NCBI GenBank assembly: GCA_020080175.1
Contig: JAGHQL010000178.1
Span: forward strand, 1-55,999
Origin: Glutinoglossum americanum
Taxonomy: Eukaryota; Ascomycota; Geoglossomycetes; Geoglossales; Geoglossaceae
DNA length: 55,999 nucleotides
Direction: 5' to 3'
Shown here: one piece after another, positions 34,213 through 44,384 of the stretch
How positions within the stretch are numbered: position 1 is the stretch's first letter
How the letters are laid out: each line of letters opens with the position of its first letter
Notes under the pieces: generated by a model
What the model was told of the DNA's origin: nothing
Seen by the model: only the letters and a program-made list of their open reading frames with translations
Database searches by the model: none
Translations under genes and position numbers: made by a program

Positions 34213-35628
34213 ATGGCAGATGCTCAGATAGTATGCTAGCCACCTCCGAGGTGGTAATGAAGAGGGACGAATGAAACGGCTAACTAAGGATGGATTGCTA
34301 GGAAGAAGTACGCGAGCCCTGCGAAGCGTCCGTCTCTGAACACTGTACCTCCGAGCACTTTGCCCGAGCTCAAGAGCATGAGGAAAGTGATGAGGAAGTT
34401 CAATTCGACCAACCTAGGGAACCGCACCGGAAGTCTAACGACGGCGAGAGTGGGACCAAGCGCGGGAATTCCGAGGATGTGGCCTTTCTCATCCAAGAAG
34501 CTAGCAACCGGTTGAACCACGAAATGCAGAGGAACGCCCATCTCGAGGCGGTTCTCACCGAAACCGAGAAGCACTTCGTAGAGCAGATGAGAAAACTGCA
34601 CGAAGAGAAAGCTGAAATGGAAGCTCAAATCCGAAAGCTCACAACCGAAAAGACCAGGCTTATGTCCGACCTAGAAGAAAGCAAGAACGTTCTATTTGAG
34701 CTCCGACCCGAAGAACAGGTCAGCGATGCCGAGATCCAGGGGCGATACACAGAATTATGTGGTGCGATAGAGACATGGATCGATCTCGCGACGGATGGAG
34801 ACGACGTCGAAGATTTTGGAGCAAGATTTCTGAAGTTGTGGAAAAAGATGAGGAGGCCTAATCCTATTTATAATGCCCTAGGAGACCTCGAATCGGATCT
34901 TCCCAATCTAATGGCTCACGATAATTTTGATTATTTTGTTCTCACGGCGCTTATCCAGGGGTCGCTAGATACGGAGATGGCCATTAGATATCCGATCGGT
35001 ATTTCTCAAACGGTGCTGACGGTCTTGAAGGAAGTGCAGCGTGGTATGGCCATGTTGGAGCCGCCTAAGGGTAAGTTGTTAGCAAGGACTTCTGCGGGTG
35101 GAACGTAACTCTACTATTCTAACTACGGGGACGGGGAATTTCTATAAACTTGCTTGTCTGGCAACCAAAAACTAAAAACTCCTAGATAAATCCTACATCG
35201 GAACCTGGCGCTCCGACGCACTAAAAGCCTTAACATCCATCCAAGAAGTTAAAGAAGCCCGCGACGCTCACGCCGAGGAATGTACCCGCGACCTCCTAGC
35301 AACCCTCCTTAAACCCCTCCTCTCCAAATCCGCCGACCTCGAAACCCTCGAATCAAAACTTCTCGGGAATGTCATCAAACCCGCCTTCGAACTCTCGGAG
35401 ATGATGTGTATCTCCACGCATCGATATGCAATTAGGTATCCTAAGAAAGTGTCTAGTGGGATAGTTCCTAAGAACCTAGATGGGTGGACGACGGTCAAGA
35501 AGTTGGAGAGCATTGAGAGGGCTGTAAGGAGATTGCATCCTGCGTTGTTGTTACTGGATAGAGGGGAACATTTTCCGGTTGTTTTGGTGAAGCCGGTTGT
35601 GGTGGTGAGTTTGAGAAAGGCTCAGTGA
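34213..35628 (+). CDS. fungal coiled-coil protein, unknown function
   Basis: Three exons, 34213-34230, 34302-35070 and 35186-35628, give 409 residues. The 18-nt first exon (MADAQI) is chosen because the main exon has no suitable ATG at its 5' end and opens with an acceptor (CTAG) preceded by a GCTAACT branch. Residues about 65-130 form a strong heptad coiled coil (VLTETEKHFVEQMRKLHEEK and following). A helical domain follows, with IETWIDLATDGDDVEDFG and ICISTHRYAIRYP-like segments. Many HET-rich fungal regions carry proteins of this layout, but I know of no assigned function. It is divergent from the Hsp70-like gene, so the two may be co-expressed (inference). Confidence 0.75.
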
Positions 35629-36113
35629 GTATAGGGTGGGGCGTGGTGCATGTGGAGGAATGCGATTCGGTCTATTGTCTTTTTTACTATCTTATGCGCT
35701 AATAGAAGAAGTAAGTGCGTCAGAAGAACCTGTAGTACATAAAATCATGTGTACTAGGTCTAAGTGGACGGGGAGCTAAATTAATCGAGGACCGAGAAGA
35801 GCCATCGTTGATCCTATGGAATAACTAGAGCGCCACGGTGAATGCCAAACGAGAATAAAGGTAATTATAGGCTGAAATCTCCAGCATACCAGCAGCGCGA
35901 GGGCTGCAGCATCCAGCTTTTCCCACTTCTTACTTATAGAGCAACCACTAAACATCGACGCTGAAGCTAATCTGTGAAATGCCCTGTTGCAGGCAGACCT
36001 CGCTGCCTTAGCGCATGAGCTTAGGATCTCCATAGCATGCCCATATACCCCCTGAGCTAATTATGACCGACCCGGAAGGGGTGAAATATAGCCCCGGTTG
36101 CGCGTAGAACCAT
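35629..36113. other. intergenic before MULE-1
   Basis: 485 bp between the coiled-coil gene and the target duplication of the first MULE. No motif-bearing frame is seen. Confidence 0.5.
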
Positions 36114-36180
36114 TATCTAGAAGGCCGCTGATATTGCCACGGGGCAAAATGCTAATGCCACGGGATCTCGTGACCTTAAT

Positions 36181-36281
36181 GCCACAGCCGTGGCATTAAC
36201 ATTACTAGTGCCACGGCCATGGTATTAGCATTACTGCTACCACGGCCATGGCATTAGCGTTACTAGTGCCACGGCTGTGGC
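36181..36281. repeat. left subterminal palindrome array of MULE-1
   Basis: Four copies of an imperfect 14-bp palindrome, GCCACRGCYRTGGY-like, start at 36181, 36210, 36239 and 36268. The period is exactly 29 bp, separated by ATTAnCATTACTAGT-like spacers. They are likely transposase binding sites, as subterminal repeats are in other DNA transposons (inference). Confidence 0.85.
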
Positions 36282-37004
36282 AGAAGTATTGTTGGATAAT
36301 GTGGAGTGTCATGAAGTCCCGATTTCATATGCCTAAAAGGCACCCAGGATAGATTCAATTACAACAATTCTAAACTATGGGAAGAAGAGGGGTGGGGGGT
36401 GGCTGGAAGCTATATACATATAAGTTAAATCTACATGACATTGGTGGCCTGTGCTTGTAGTATTGAGGACTTTGCTTACAAGAATGTATACACATTTTGG
36501 TACACATTCTTGTAAGTGAAACCTAGTGCCAGTATATCGCAGATGAGCTCTAGCTGTATATGATTGCTTGAGCTACAAGGCCAGCCATGACATAGAGCGA
36601 ATATTCCCAACCTCCTCCTAACCTCCTCCTAACCTCTCTCCAGCCTTCTTGAAGATTCTCAACATCTAGTGATAATACTAACTACATATGTATAAATACC
36701 TCATCTTTCTCTACTTGAGATCCTCTTTTTTTTCTTTCTTTTCTCTTTACGGTTACATGTTATATTCTAATAGTACCTTCTTCTGAATTCTTAAAGTAAA
36801 CTTATAATATCTAACACTACTGCTACTACTTACAACGTCTACTGCTACCTAAGTCTGTCTGCAACACCCATAGCTATCTATAATATCTGTTACTACCTAA
36901 ATCTGCTTACAATACCTACAGTTACCTACAACATCTGTTGTTACCTAAGCCTGCCTGCAACACTCATAACTACTTACAACATCTTCGACTGTCAACAACA
37001 CTTA

Positions 37005-38674
37005 CCAAAATAAGTCTTCTTCCACCAAATAAAGGTTCTGAATACCCTGATCGACAAAGTATGCTTGAAGCTATTCAATCTCATGCAAAGGAGAATGACT
37101 ATGCAGTAACTATTCATTATTCTAGTACTAAGGATGGTACTGTTTATATTGGATACAACCATAGTAGACAGTATCAGGCTCGATATGAAATTAAAGATAA
37201 TACTAGAATTCGAGATACTGGAACCTGTCTTACTGGTTGCTTGTTTTCAATTTGTGGAGCTGTTAAAGATAGCATTTGGACTTTTAAAATCTGCAATCCA
37301 GAGCATAACCACCCACCTTCTATCCATCCAATTGCACATCCAATACATCAACGTTTACCTAATGAGTTGATAACTTAGGTAAAAACAATGTCAGTATCTG
37401 GAACAGCACCTCGCGAAATCATGACTACCCTTCAACAAACCTCTAACCATCCAGTACGTAGTCATGATATTTTCAATATTCAGCAGAAGCTATGACTAGA
37501 AGGTTTAGGCGGAAAAATACCAATCGAAAGTCTTATTGCCTTGCTTTCTGAAAACAACTGAACTTTAGAATATCGTACAGATAGTATTGGAAGAATTACT
37601 CATCTGTTTTTTGCCCATCCTCACTTTATTAAACTTCTTCAACAGTATCTCAAGATTCTGTTGCTTGACTGCACATATAAGACCAACAAATTCAAGATAC
37701 CACTTTTGAATATTGTTGGAACTACTTGCTTAGGCAAAAACTTTTATGTTGCATTTGCTTTTCTGATTAAAGAAGAGGAAGAAGATTATCATTGGGCAAT
37801 GGGACAGTTACGCAGTCTTTTCACTGATCTAGGTCAGCTTAAAGTAGCAGTAACAGATTAAGAACTAGCTTTAATGAATAGTATTCGCTCTGTATTTTCA
37901 CTGTCTCAGTGAATACTTTGCATTTGGCATATTGAAAAAAATGTTCTCACAAATGCACAAAAGTATTTTACTTTAGAAGAAATTCGAAATAGATTTATGG
38001 CTATTTGGAAAGAGGTAGTTTATAGTTCAACATCAGATATCTTTGAAACACACTGGGAAAAGCTTTACGAAAGCTATAATAATGACTTTCCTGATCTTAT
38101 ATCCTATCTATAGAGTACTTGGTTGATGCCTTAGAAATGACTCTTTGTTCGAGCCTATATGGACCAGTATCTTCATTTTGGAAATACTGTTACTTTACGA
38201 GTTGAGAGGGCACACAGTAAGCTTAAGTCTTGTCTCAAGGTATCAACAAGAGATCTTAAAACTGTTTTCGAAAAGATTGACCTTTTGCTCAGCAATAAGC
38301 ATAGAGAACATAATGGTGCCTTATCTCAAGATCGTCTACGAACTCTTCATATAGCCAGGGAGTCTTTATACAGTCAACTATTAGGCCGAATATCGAATTT
38401 TGCTCTTGGAAAGATTTGGGAACAACAGCATCGTCTAGTTTCACTAGAACTGTTGCCAACTTGTACTCAAACATTCAGCCAGTCAATGGGACTTCCTTGC
38501 GCTCACCAAATTCAAGACCGGCTTCGTCAACAGCAAGTTCTTTTACTAGATGACGTTCATTATCATTGGTACTATTGTCCTCAAGTGCTACCTTCTACAA
38601 TACCTATTATTTTAAATCCTACAATTGTACAGCCTCGCGGATGCCCTACAACAAAACCAACACCCTCTAAGTGA
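37005..38674 (+). pseudogene. MULE-1 transposase relic
   Basis: The relic can be read collinearly against the intact transposase at 49705-51501: LPPNKGSEYPDRQ..., TGCLFSICGAVKD..WTFKI, NPEHNH (FAR1-type zinc-binding region), LLDCTYKTNKFKIPLLNIVG (first catalytic Asp), ILCIWHIEKNV, RVERAHSKLKS (Glu region), and MGLPCAHQIQDRL (SWIM-like zinc region). At least nine in-frame stops replace Gln, Arg or Trp codons of the intact copy (for example after RLPNELIT, and in IQQKL*LEG), all explainable by C-to-T or G-to-A change. The N-terminal part begins upstream of 37005 within a leader of degenerate repeats. Confidence 0.85.
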
Positions 38675-38948
38675 CGTCTCAATCGTGCTGCTATCACTCA
38701 TCAAGCAGTATCCTCAACACAATGAAATCCTTCAGCATTTGAGCAAGTTGCTCTATCTACACGATATCATACAATTGCTTACAAGGTAACAGAAACCTCT
38801 ACCAGAACTGAGATTAGCAGAACTCATAGTGGCAGAAACTTTTAATTTTGTATTTAAGATTTTTATGTATATTAGTCATTAATAAAGAACTCTCTGCTCT
38901 TGTAGCTCCCTACAGCATACTTCAGTGAGAGTATTGGGTATCAATCCA

Positions 38949-39078
38949 CTGCCATAGGTGGCACCAGTAGTGTTAATGCCATAGCCGTGGTAGTAGTAAT
39001 GTTAATGCCACAGCCGTGGCACTAGTAACGCTAATGCCACAGCCGTGGCAGTAGTAATGTTAATGCCACGGCCGTGGC
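38949..39078. repeat. right subterminal palindrome array of MULE-1
   Basis: Palindromes of the GCCACRGCCGTGGC type start at 38978, 39007, 39036 and 39065, again with a 29-bp period. A fifth decayed unit lies at about 38949. The array mirrors the left end, so the two ends form long-range inverted copies. Confidence 0.85.
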
Positions 39079-39166
39079 ATTAAGGTCACGAGATCTGTGG
39101 CATTAGCATTTTTTGCCCGTGGCATTAGCATTTTGCCCCGTGGCAATATCAGCCGCCTATCTAAAA

Positions 39167-40261
39167 TTGAGCAAACCTCGGTAGCCCCCAGCATTAAAGC
39201 AGCCACTTCCGAGGCTCACCGCCAAGCGTTTACTTAAAGCTCTTTTGTGGCCTGGCTGAATTCATGCGAACGATGCAGCTTCAAGATGATGATATTGCTG
39301 ACAGGCCTGGACTATCCTAATACTGATCTCACGAAACGAATCTATTTTACTATGTCTTTAACTGCTAGTCGAGCAGTGGTTTTCTCGAGTCGCTCCGTTG
39401 AACGAAAAAGCTGCTAATTATCAACTCACCTGGTTCGGAGAACGGAATCGCAACGCAGTTATTCCCGATGCGCCAAAGAATTACTTGAGGTGTCTTATCA
39501 GGGATCTGCGCGTCCAACGAGAAACATGTCACTGTAGCGGCGCATTGCCTACTGCGGGATGCACGATGATTTGTTCTTGCAGGCGAGTAATACCTAGGGG
39601 GTACTAGGCTTCATACTTTCACTTCGTCCACTGATACGCACATCTAGGCAAAAGTAGCAGTTTGCTAGGCTAATCTCTACGAGAATATCCCGGCTAAATC
39701 CGGTTCCCCTTGCTCCAACTCTTGCCTACATACTCCTAAATAAACATCCTTACAGTCTTTTAACAACTTGTCGATGTACTCTCTAGCGCCGCTCAACCCT
39801 AGGATTCTAGCACGGGCGAGATGGAGCGCTAGAAGCTCTTGTTTAGGAAGATCGGCTTTGTCTGCGCTAACAAATTAAACTCGTTCTCTCGTATTCCCTG
39901 GTCGGAGCACTGATTTTACAAGCAGTTGGGAGATTCCGGGTGGATCTTTCATCGACGGGAGGTTTGCGACTTTGGGCGGTTACTTGATCGAAATGCCCAG
40001 AGACTACGCACTAGTGGTTGTCACGAGCGAGAAAAGTCGCACGCGATGTGGATATGCAGCTGAGCGTTGTAGTCTGCATGCTGCCGCCAACCGGAGCGAG
40101 ACGCAGAACGGTATGGGGGGTCTTGTTTGCCTGGCCTTTAACTATCCATCATCCCTATCAGCGTATTCACTCGATAATCAGCGGAACCTATGGGATAGAT
40201 AGAAGTAGTTGACTAGAATGTTAGTGAGTTCTGCTGTACGACTTGTTAACCACTTAGGTGG
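39167..40261. other. intergenic between MULE-1 and a hypothetical gene
   Basis: 1.1 kb without a convincing gene. The frames at 39398-39607 and 39972-40202 are short and motif-free. Confidence 0.45.
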
Positions 40262-40798
40262 CTAAGATGACCACATGGGGATCTTCTGATCTAGGCGATC
40301 AAGGACTTGTGGGAAGGGGCATGAGTCTGTATCGTCGCGTGGGTCTACGTTATCTCCCAGGTAGTCATAGCAACTCAAGACGTAGTTTAAAAGGTTGTCT
40401 TTGCCCTCCCTGTTAGGGTTTTCCTCGAGCGAAAGCCGAAGCAGTTTGACAGCGTCAAATGGTGATGGACGATCGGACACCGCAGGTGAGGCTTTGAGAG
40501 TTTGCTCAGAGATACTCTCCCCTCTCATCCGCTTGGGTGGTGTTAGGCTGGCATGGTGTAAGCTTATGGTATTTTCAGGGGATCTCTGGCGGTAATGTTC
40601 AGTTGGCGAAATGGTAGATGTGTGCTTAATGCCATGTATCTGAAAGAGGGAGCCCTGGCGCGATCGATTATCCTTGTCAGTTGCCGTTGGTTGGGACATG
40701 TGATATAAAGTTTTGGCGGAGCGCGGGCTGAGGACGGCTTGTGGTGGACGGAGAAAGAAATGTGAGACGAGACGAGAAATTGATAGGGGAACACACAT
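40262..40798 (-). CDS. hypothetical protein, doubtful
   Basis: An intronless minus-strand frame of 178 codons with an ATG at 40798 and a second, perhaps better, ATG at 40699 (144 codons). The protein is polar and Ser/Pro/Arg-rich up to about residue 110. A more ordered acidic C-terminus follows (FDAVKLLRLSLEENP, LLNYVLSCYDYLGDNVDP). No family is recognised. It stands alone between transposons, so it could be a small host gene or a fragment. Confidence 0.35.
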   Translation of the reverse strand: MCVPLSISRLVSHFFLRPPQAVLSPRSAKTLYHMSQPTATDKDNRSRQGSLFQIHGIKHTSTISPTEHYRQRSPENTISLHHASLTPPKRMRGESISEQTLKASPAVSDRPSPFDAVKLLRLSLEENPNREGKDNLLNYVLSCYDYLGDNVDPRDDTDSCPFPQVLDRLDQKIPMWSS

Positions 40799-41642
40799 GA
40801 CACTAGGCTATCTGACTTACAATTCTATGCCCATACCTCATTAACATAAGAATTATTTCTTCTATAAGATGCCTCGTGGTCGACCTCAAGATACGCAAAT
40901 GAAGAATAGAAGGCAGGCAATCGTGCACGGATCTAGAGGTGCTGGTAGAAGAAAGAGTTAAGCAGCTGCTGAGGCAGTACGTAAGCCATTTGATATTGCT
41001 ATTGGGACATCTGCACTATTAGGGGTTAGGGCTGAGGCATACCTATAGGTTTGTGTCATGCCGCTTTAGATTCCAAAAAGCCGCAAAAGAACTGCTCTCG
41101 TCTTGTGGAACTCTCTTACCGCCAACGCAGCATATCGTAAAATAGCATATAATATAGCAACACGGTATACCCCTCGCTAGGCGGGGCTCTGGTTAGGCAG
41201 AGATAATGGCGAGGATTGGCCATTTTTCGGCCGAGCGACTAATGTAGTGCTGATGGGGATGGGATTCCTTTAGAAGCCGGCCAGGAGCCTAGTGTTATGG
41301 ACGGAAGAGTCACTAGTAGTTTCTGTATAAGCATGGTTCTGTCTCCTATTCCTGGATATGGGGCTGAAACTTGCGAATCGCGTAAATATTGCAATTTTAG
41401 AAGAGGTCTTTGCTTTACTAATGCAAGACTAGTGTGAACATGGTGGGAGAAACATGCGCCATAGACGGGGTACCGGGAGGAGGCGGGCGAGAGGTGGTTA
41501 GCAAAGGATGGATAGTTATACAGGTAGCCCTGAAGTTGAGTAAAGCCCTAGATATTAACTATACCAACGGGAAAAAGGACAAAAGCAAAAAAACCTGATA
41601 TCATAGCGGAGGAGCAGGTTTATGGTATATAGATTTCTGTCA
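40799..41642. other. intergenic before MULE-2
   Basis: 844 bp. A plus-strand frame beginning at 40868 (MPRGRPQDTQMKNRRQ) is interrupted by several stops within 200 bp and has no recognised domain; it may be a decayed gene. Nothing else is seen. Confidence 0.45.
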
Positions 41643-41798
41643 TTGTATATTGGGTTATTTACCGAAATACCCTCATTTTCAATTTTAATTACTCAGCTAA
41701 TGTCACTTATCAGTAAGCAGTGAATATCACCAAGCGGTGAACTTTTCGTAATCATATTATCTTTCTACTTCAACACGTGTTTTCTCCATAATCACAAC

Positions 41799-43904
41799 AT
41801 GTCAAGTCAATCGAAAGAAGCTAGAATAGTCCTAGCCATCGAAGCTCTCCAATGCAACCAGAAATTAACTATTTATAAAGCTGTACAAATTTATAATGTA
41901 TCCGATACTACCCTCTACTCCAGAATGAATAGCAGACAATCAAAGGCAGAAACCAGACCGAATATTTGACTTCTAGATGAATTGGAGAAGGAGGTCCTTA
42001 TTCAGCATATAGTTGACCTAAATGATTGAAAGTTTTTTTCCTGACTGAAAGATATAGAAGATATGGCCAACACAATTCTCGCATCATATTATAGACCTCT
42101 GATCGGTAAGCTCTGGGCACATTGACTTGTAAAGTGCACCTCAGAGCTAAAGACGTGTTTTTCATGTTTCTATAACTACTAAAGGGCCCAATATGAAGAT
42201 CTTAAACTTCTTGAAGTTTGGTTCCAGTATGTTGCAAATGTGAAGGCTAAATATGGTATTCAAGATAGCAACATCTGGAACTTTGATGAGACTGGATTTA
42301 TAATTAGAGTGATTTCTAGTAGTATAGTCATCACAAAGACTGATCGAAAGGAGAAAAGAAAGAGAATACAGCCTAGCAATCAAGAATGGGCTACTGCTAT
42401 TACTTGTGTCAATGTAGAAGGCCATAATATTCCTTCATTTTTGGTGGTCAAGGATATGGTTCACCTTACTAATTGGTATACTGAAGGTGGCTTACTACAC
42501 AACTGGGTGGTTAAATCAACTGAAAATAGATAGATGGATAATGTAATAGGCTTGGATTAGATTCAACATTTCAATAAATATACTTGTTCTTTGAAGAAAG
42601 GTGAATATCAGATATTAATACTTGATGAGTATGAAAGTCATATATTTATCAAGTTTGATGAATACTACAAGACTCACAATATTATGACTGTTTATCTTCC
42701 TTCTTATTCGTCACACCTAACCTAGCCACTTGATGTCGTGTGTTTTGGAGTTTTTAAACAGAATTACAGACTCGAACTCAACATTTTCATCAAAGTGCAC
42801 ATCACACATATTACGAAAACCAAATTTTTTATTGCATTTCAGGCAGCATACTATAAGACTATAATACCAAAAAACATCAAAGTTGGGTTCTGTAGTGCTG
42901 GTTTAGTTCCTTTTAATCCACAAGCTGTCATTTCAAAGCTAGATGTCAAGTTGCAGGCTTCTATACCTACCAGACCTCCTCCTACTGAAGCCGATTTTTG
43001 GGTCTTCAAAATACCACATAACATAACTGAGGGACTCTTTCAAGTCAAATTTATGAAAAACAAGATTGTTTACCATCAAGGTAGTTCACCAATGTCAATT
43101 TTAAATGTATTTACTCAGATAGCAAGAGGATTAGAGGTTATAACACATAATCTCTCACTTGCGAATGATCAGATTGATACTCTTGAGGAAGCTTTAGAGG
43201 CTCTTAGCAAGTACAAAAGGGCTAAAAGAATGCATGTTAGCAAAGGAGAACTAATTGAAGTTGAGAATACTATAAGTATTTTAACTCAAAGGGAGGTAGA
43301 TAAGCAAGTGCAAGCAGAAAAGCATTGTGAGGGTGGTGATGATGGAGCTAGTCTGTCGACCACTTATCACTGTAGTGTAAGAACTCTCGATGCCAAGGCG
43401 ACACGAAGGCACTCCAACGTCGAGGGATCTAAGGGGTTCGATAACAGTATGACGTCGCATCCCGCAGTGATAACGATGGTTGGCCGACTGGTCTGCGTCT
43501 AGGTAAAGCCTAGATGTACGAGGACTAATGGATGGACTTGATGGTCGATGGTTTAGGGCGACTTGACGTCGGCCCGGTTTAGAATGTAGAGTAGACGGAA
43601 TAGACTTGATTCTAATGAGCAGGAGATGTAGAAGAACTGATCGCTAACCTCCAGCGGGAGGCCAGCGAGCTACTTATATACACGACGGGCATTCAACAAT
43701 GGACCAGACGTCATAAAGCAATAAGGATGTACGCTTGCGGAATCCATATAGCCATATAGGCGAGTCGCCGTTTGCGTAACCCGAGCTAGTTACCCGGCCG
43801 CGGAGGCCTAAATGGCCTCGCCGGGTAACTGACTGCGGGTCATGACATGTAGCATGTGTGGAAAGACAGGACACAATGTAAGAACATGTCAAACTAATAC
43901 TTAA
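41799..43904 (+). pseudogene. pogo/Fot1-like transposase relic
   Basis: Begins MSSQSKEARIVLAIEALQCN with a psq-type helix-turn-helix (LTIYKAVQIYNVSDTTLYSR). The catalytic core is IWNFDETGF (first Asp), LILDEYESHI (second Asp; LLLDGHGSH in intact relatives) and PLDVVCFGVFK (third Asp). The C-terminal zinc knuckle MCGKTGHNVRTCQ is separated from the rest by about 0.5 kb of GC-rich inserted DNA. About ten stops interrupt the frame, mostly TGA and TAG where relatives have Arg, Gln or Trp, consistent with RIP. It is non-functional. Confidence 0.88.
43352..43848. mobile_element. GC-rich insertion inside the pogo element, possible solo LTR
   Basis: Roughly 490 bp of balanced composition interrupts the AT-rich transposase between GGDDGAS and MCGKTGHN. 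The segment begins TGTCGACC and ends near TCATGACA, the TG...CA form of a long terminal repeat, and has a TATATA box at about 43675-43680. A long hairpin lies at 43799-43838 (TTACCCGGC...GCCGGGTAA). I could not find a clean 5-bp target repeat, so the LTR reading is tentative; a short inverted-repeat element is the alternative. It was inserted after RIP of the pogo copy or escaped it. Confidence 0.4.
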
Positions 43905-44094
43905 GTAGTTTAGCTTTCCTAAGTAACCAAAATTTTGGCTACTTAGAAAAACTAGGCTGAATGTAGTAATTAGAAAGTCTGAAAGTTGTAAAAAGTTCAC
44001 TGCTCAGTGATATTCACTACTTACTGATAAGCAACGTTACCTCAAAAATTTAACAAATTACTAAAATACCCCAATTTTACCCTACATCTACATT

Positions 44095-44384
44095 GTCTTT
44101 TTGTTACTTCTGCTACTGCTGTTACTGCTACTTCTATCACTGCTGCTGTCACTACTGCCTTTATCACTGTTACCATTGCTGCTGTTGCTACTGTTGTTAT
44201 TACCTCTGTTACTACTGCTGTCACTGATGTCATTATTATTACTGCTACTTCTATCATTACTACTGTTGCTGCTATCTTCATCACTACTGCTGTCACTACT
44301 GTTGCTGCTGTTGCTACTATCTCTATTACTACTACTATCACTGCTGTTACTGCTGTCGCTGTTACTTTTGTCACTATTATTATT
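44095..44384. repeat. trinucleotide-like minisatellite leader of MULE 2
   Basis: A degenerate tandem run of TTACTGCTG, TCACTACTG and TATCACTG units fills 290 bp directly in front of the transposase ATG at 44385. It is open in several frames only because of its repeat structure. Confidence 0.85.

Larger units (their letters stand above)
36114..39166 (+). mobile_element. MULE DNA transposon 1 (Hop/FAR1-like), degraded
   Basis: The element spans 36123-39157 between imperfect 9-bp target repeats TATCTAGAA (36114-36122) and TATCTAAAA (39158-39166), which differ by one G/A. The terminal inverted repeats begin GGCNGCTGATATTGCC and run into TAATGCCAC motifs. Inside each end is a mirrored array of 29-bp units carrying the palindrome GCCACRGCCRTGGC. 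The interior is AT-rich and encodes a FAR1/MULE transposase relic on the plus strand. The damage pattern (transitions creating TAG, TGA and TAA) and the transition between the two target repeats fit RIP after insertion. It is not autonomous now. Confidence 0.9.
41700..44037 (+). mobile_element. pogo/Fot1-type DNA transposon nested in the left end of MULE 2
   Basis: TA dinucleotides at 41698-41699 and 44038-44039 flank the element, the target duplication of the Tc1/mariner/pogo superfamily. The ends are related inverted repeats: ATGTCACTTATCAGTAAG at the left, and ACGTTGCTTATCAGTAAG read inward from the right. The similarity continues through a GTGAATATCAC block to GTGAACTTTT. The element carries a DDE_1-type transposase relic and a GC-rich insertion near its 3' end. 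It lies inside the terminal inverted repeat of MULE 2, so it arrived later than that element. Confidence 0.9.

Noticed and set aside
36124-36128. 5-bp GCCGC direct repeat as MULE-1 target duplication
   Set aside because: Extending the inverted repeat outward by six bases gives a 9-bp duplication (8 of 9 matching), the size expected for MULEs.
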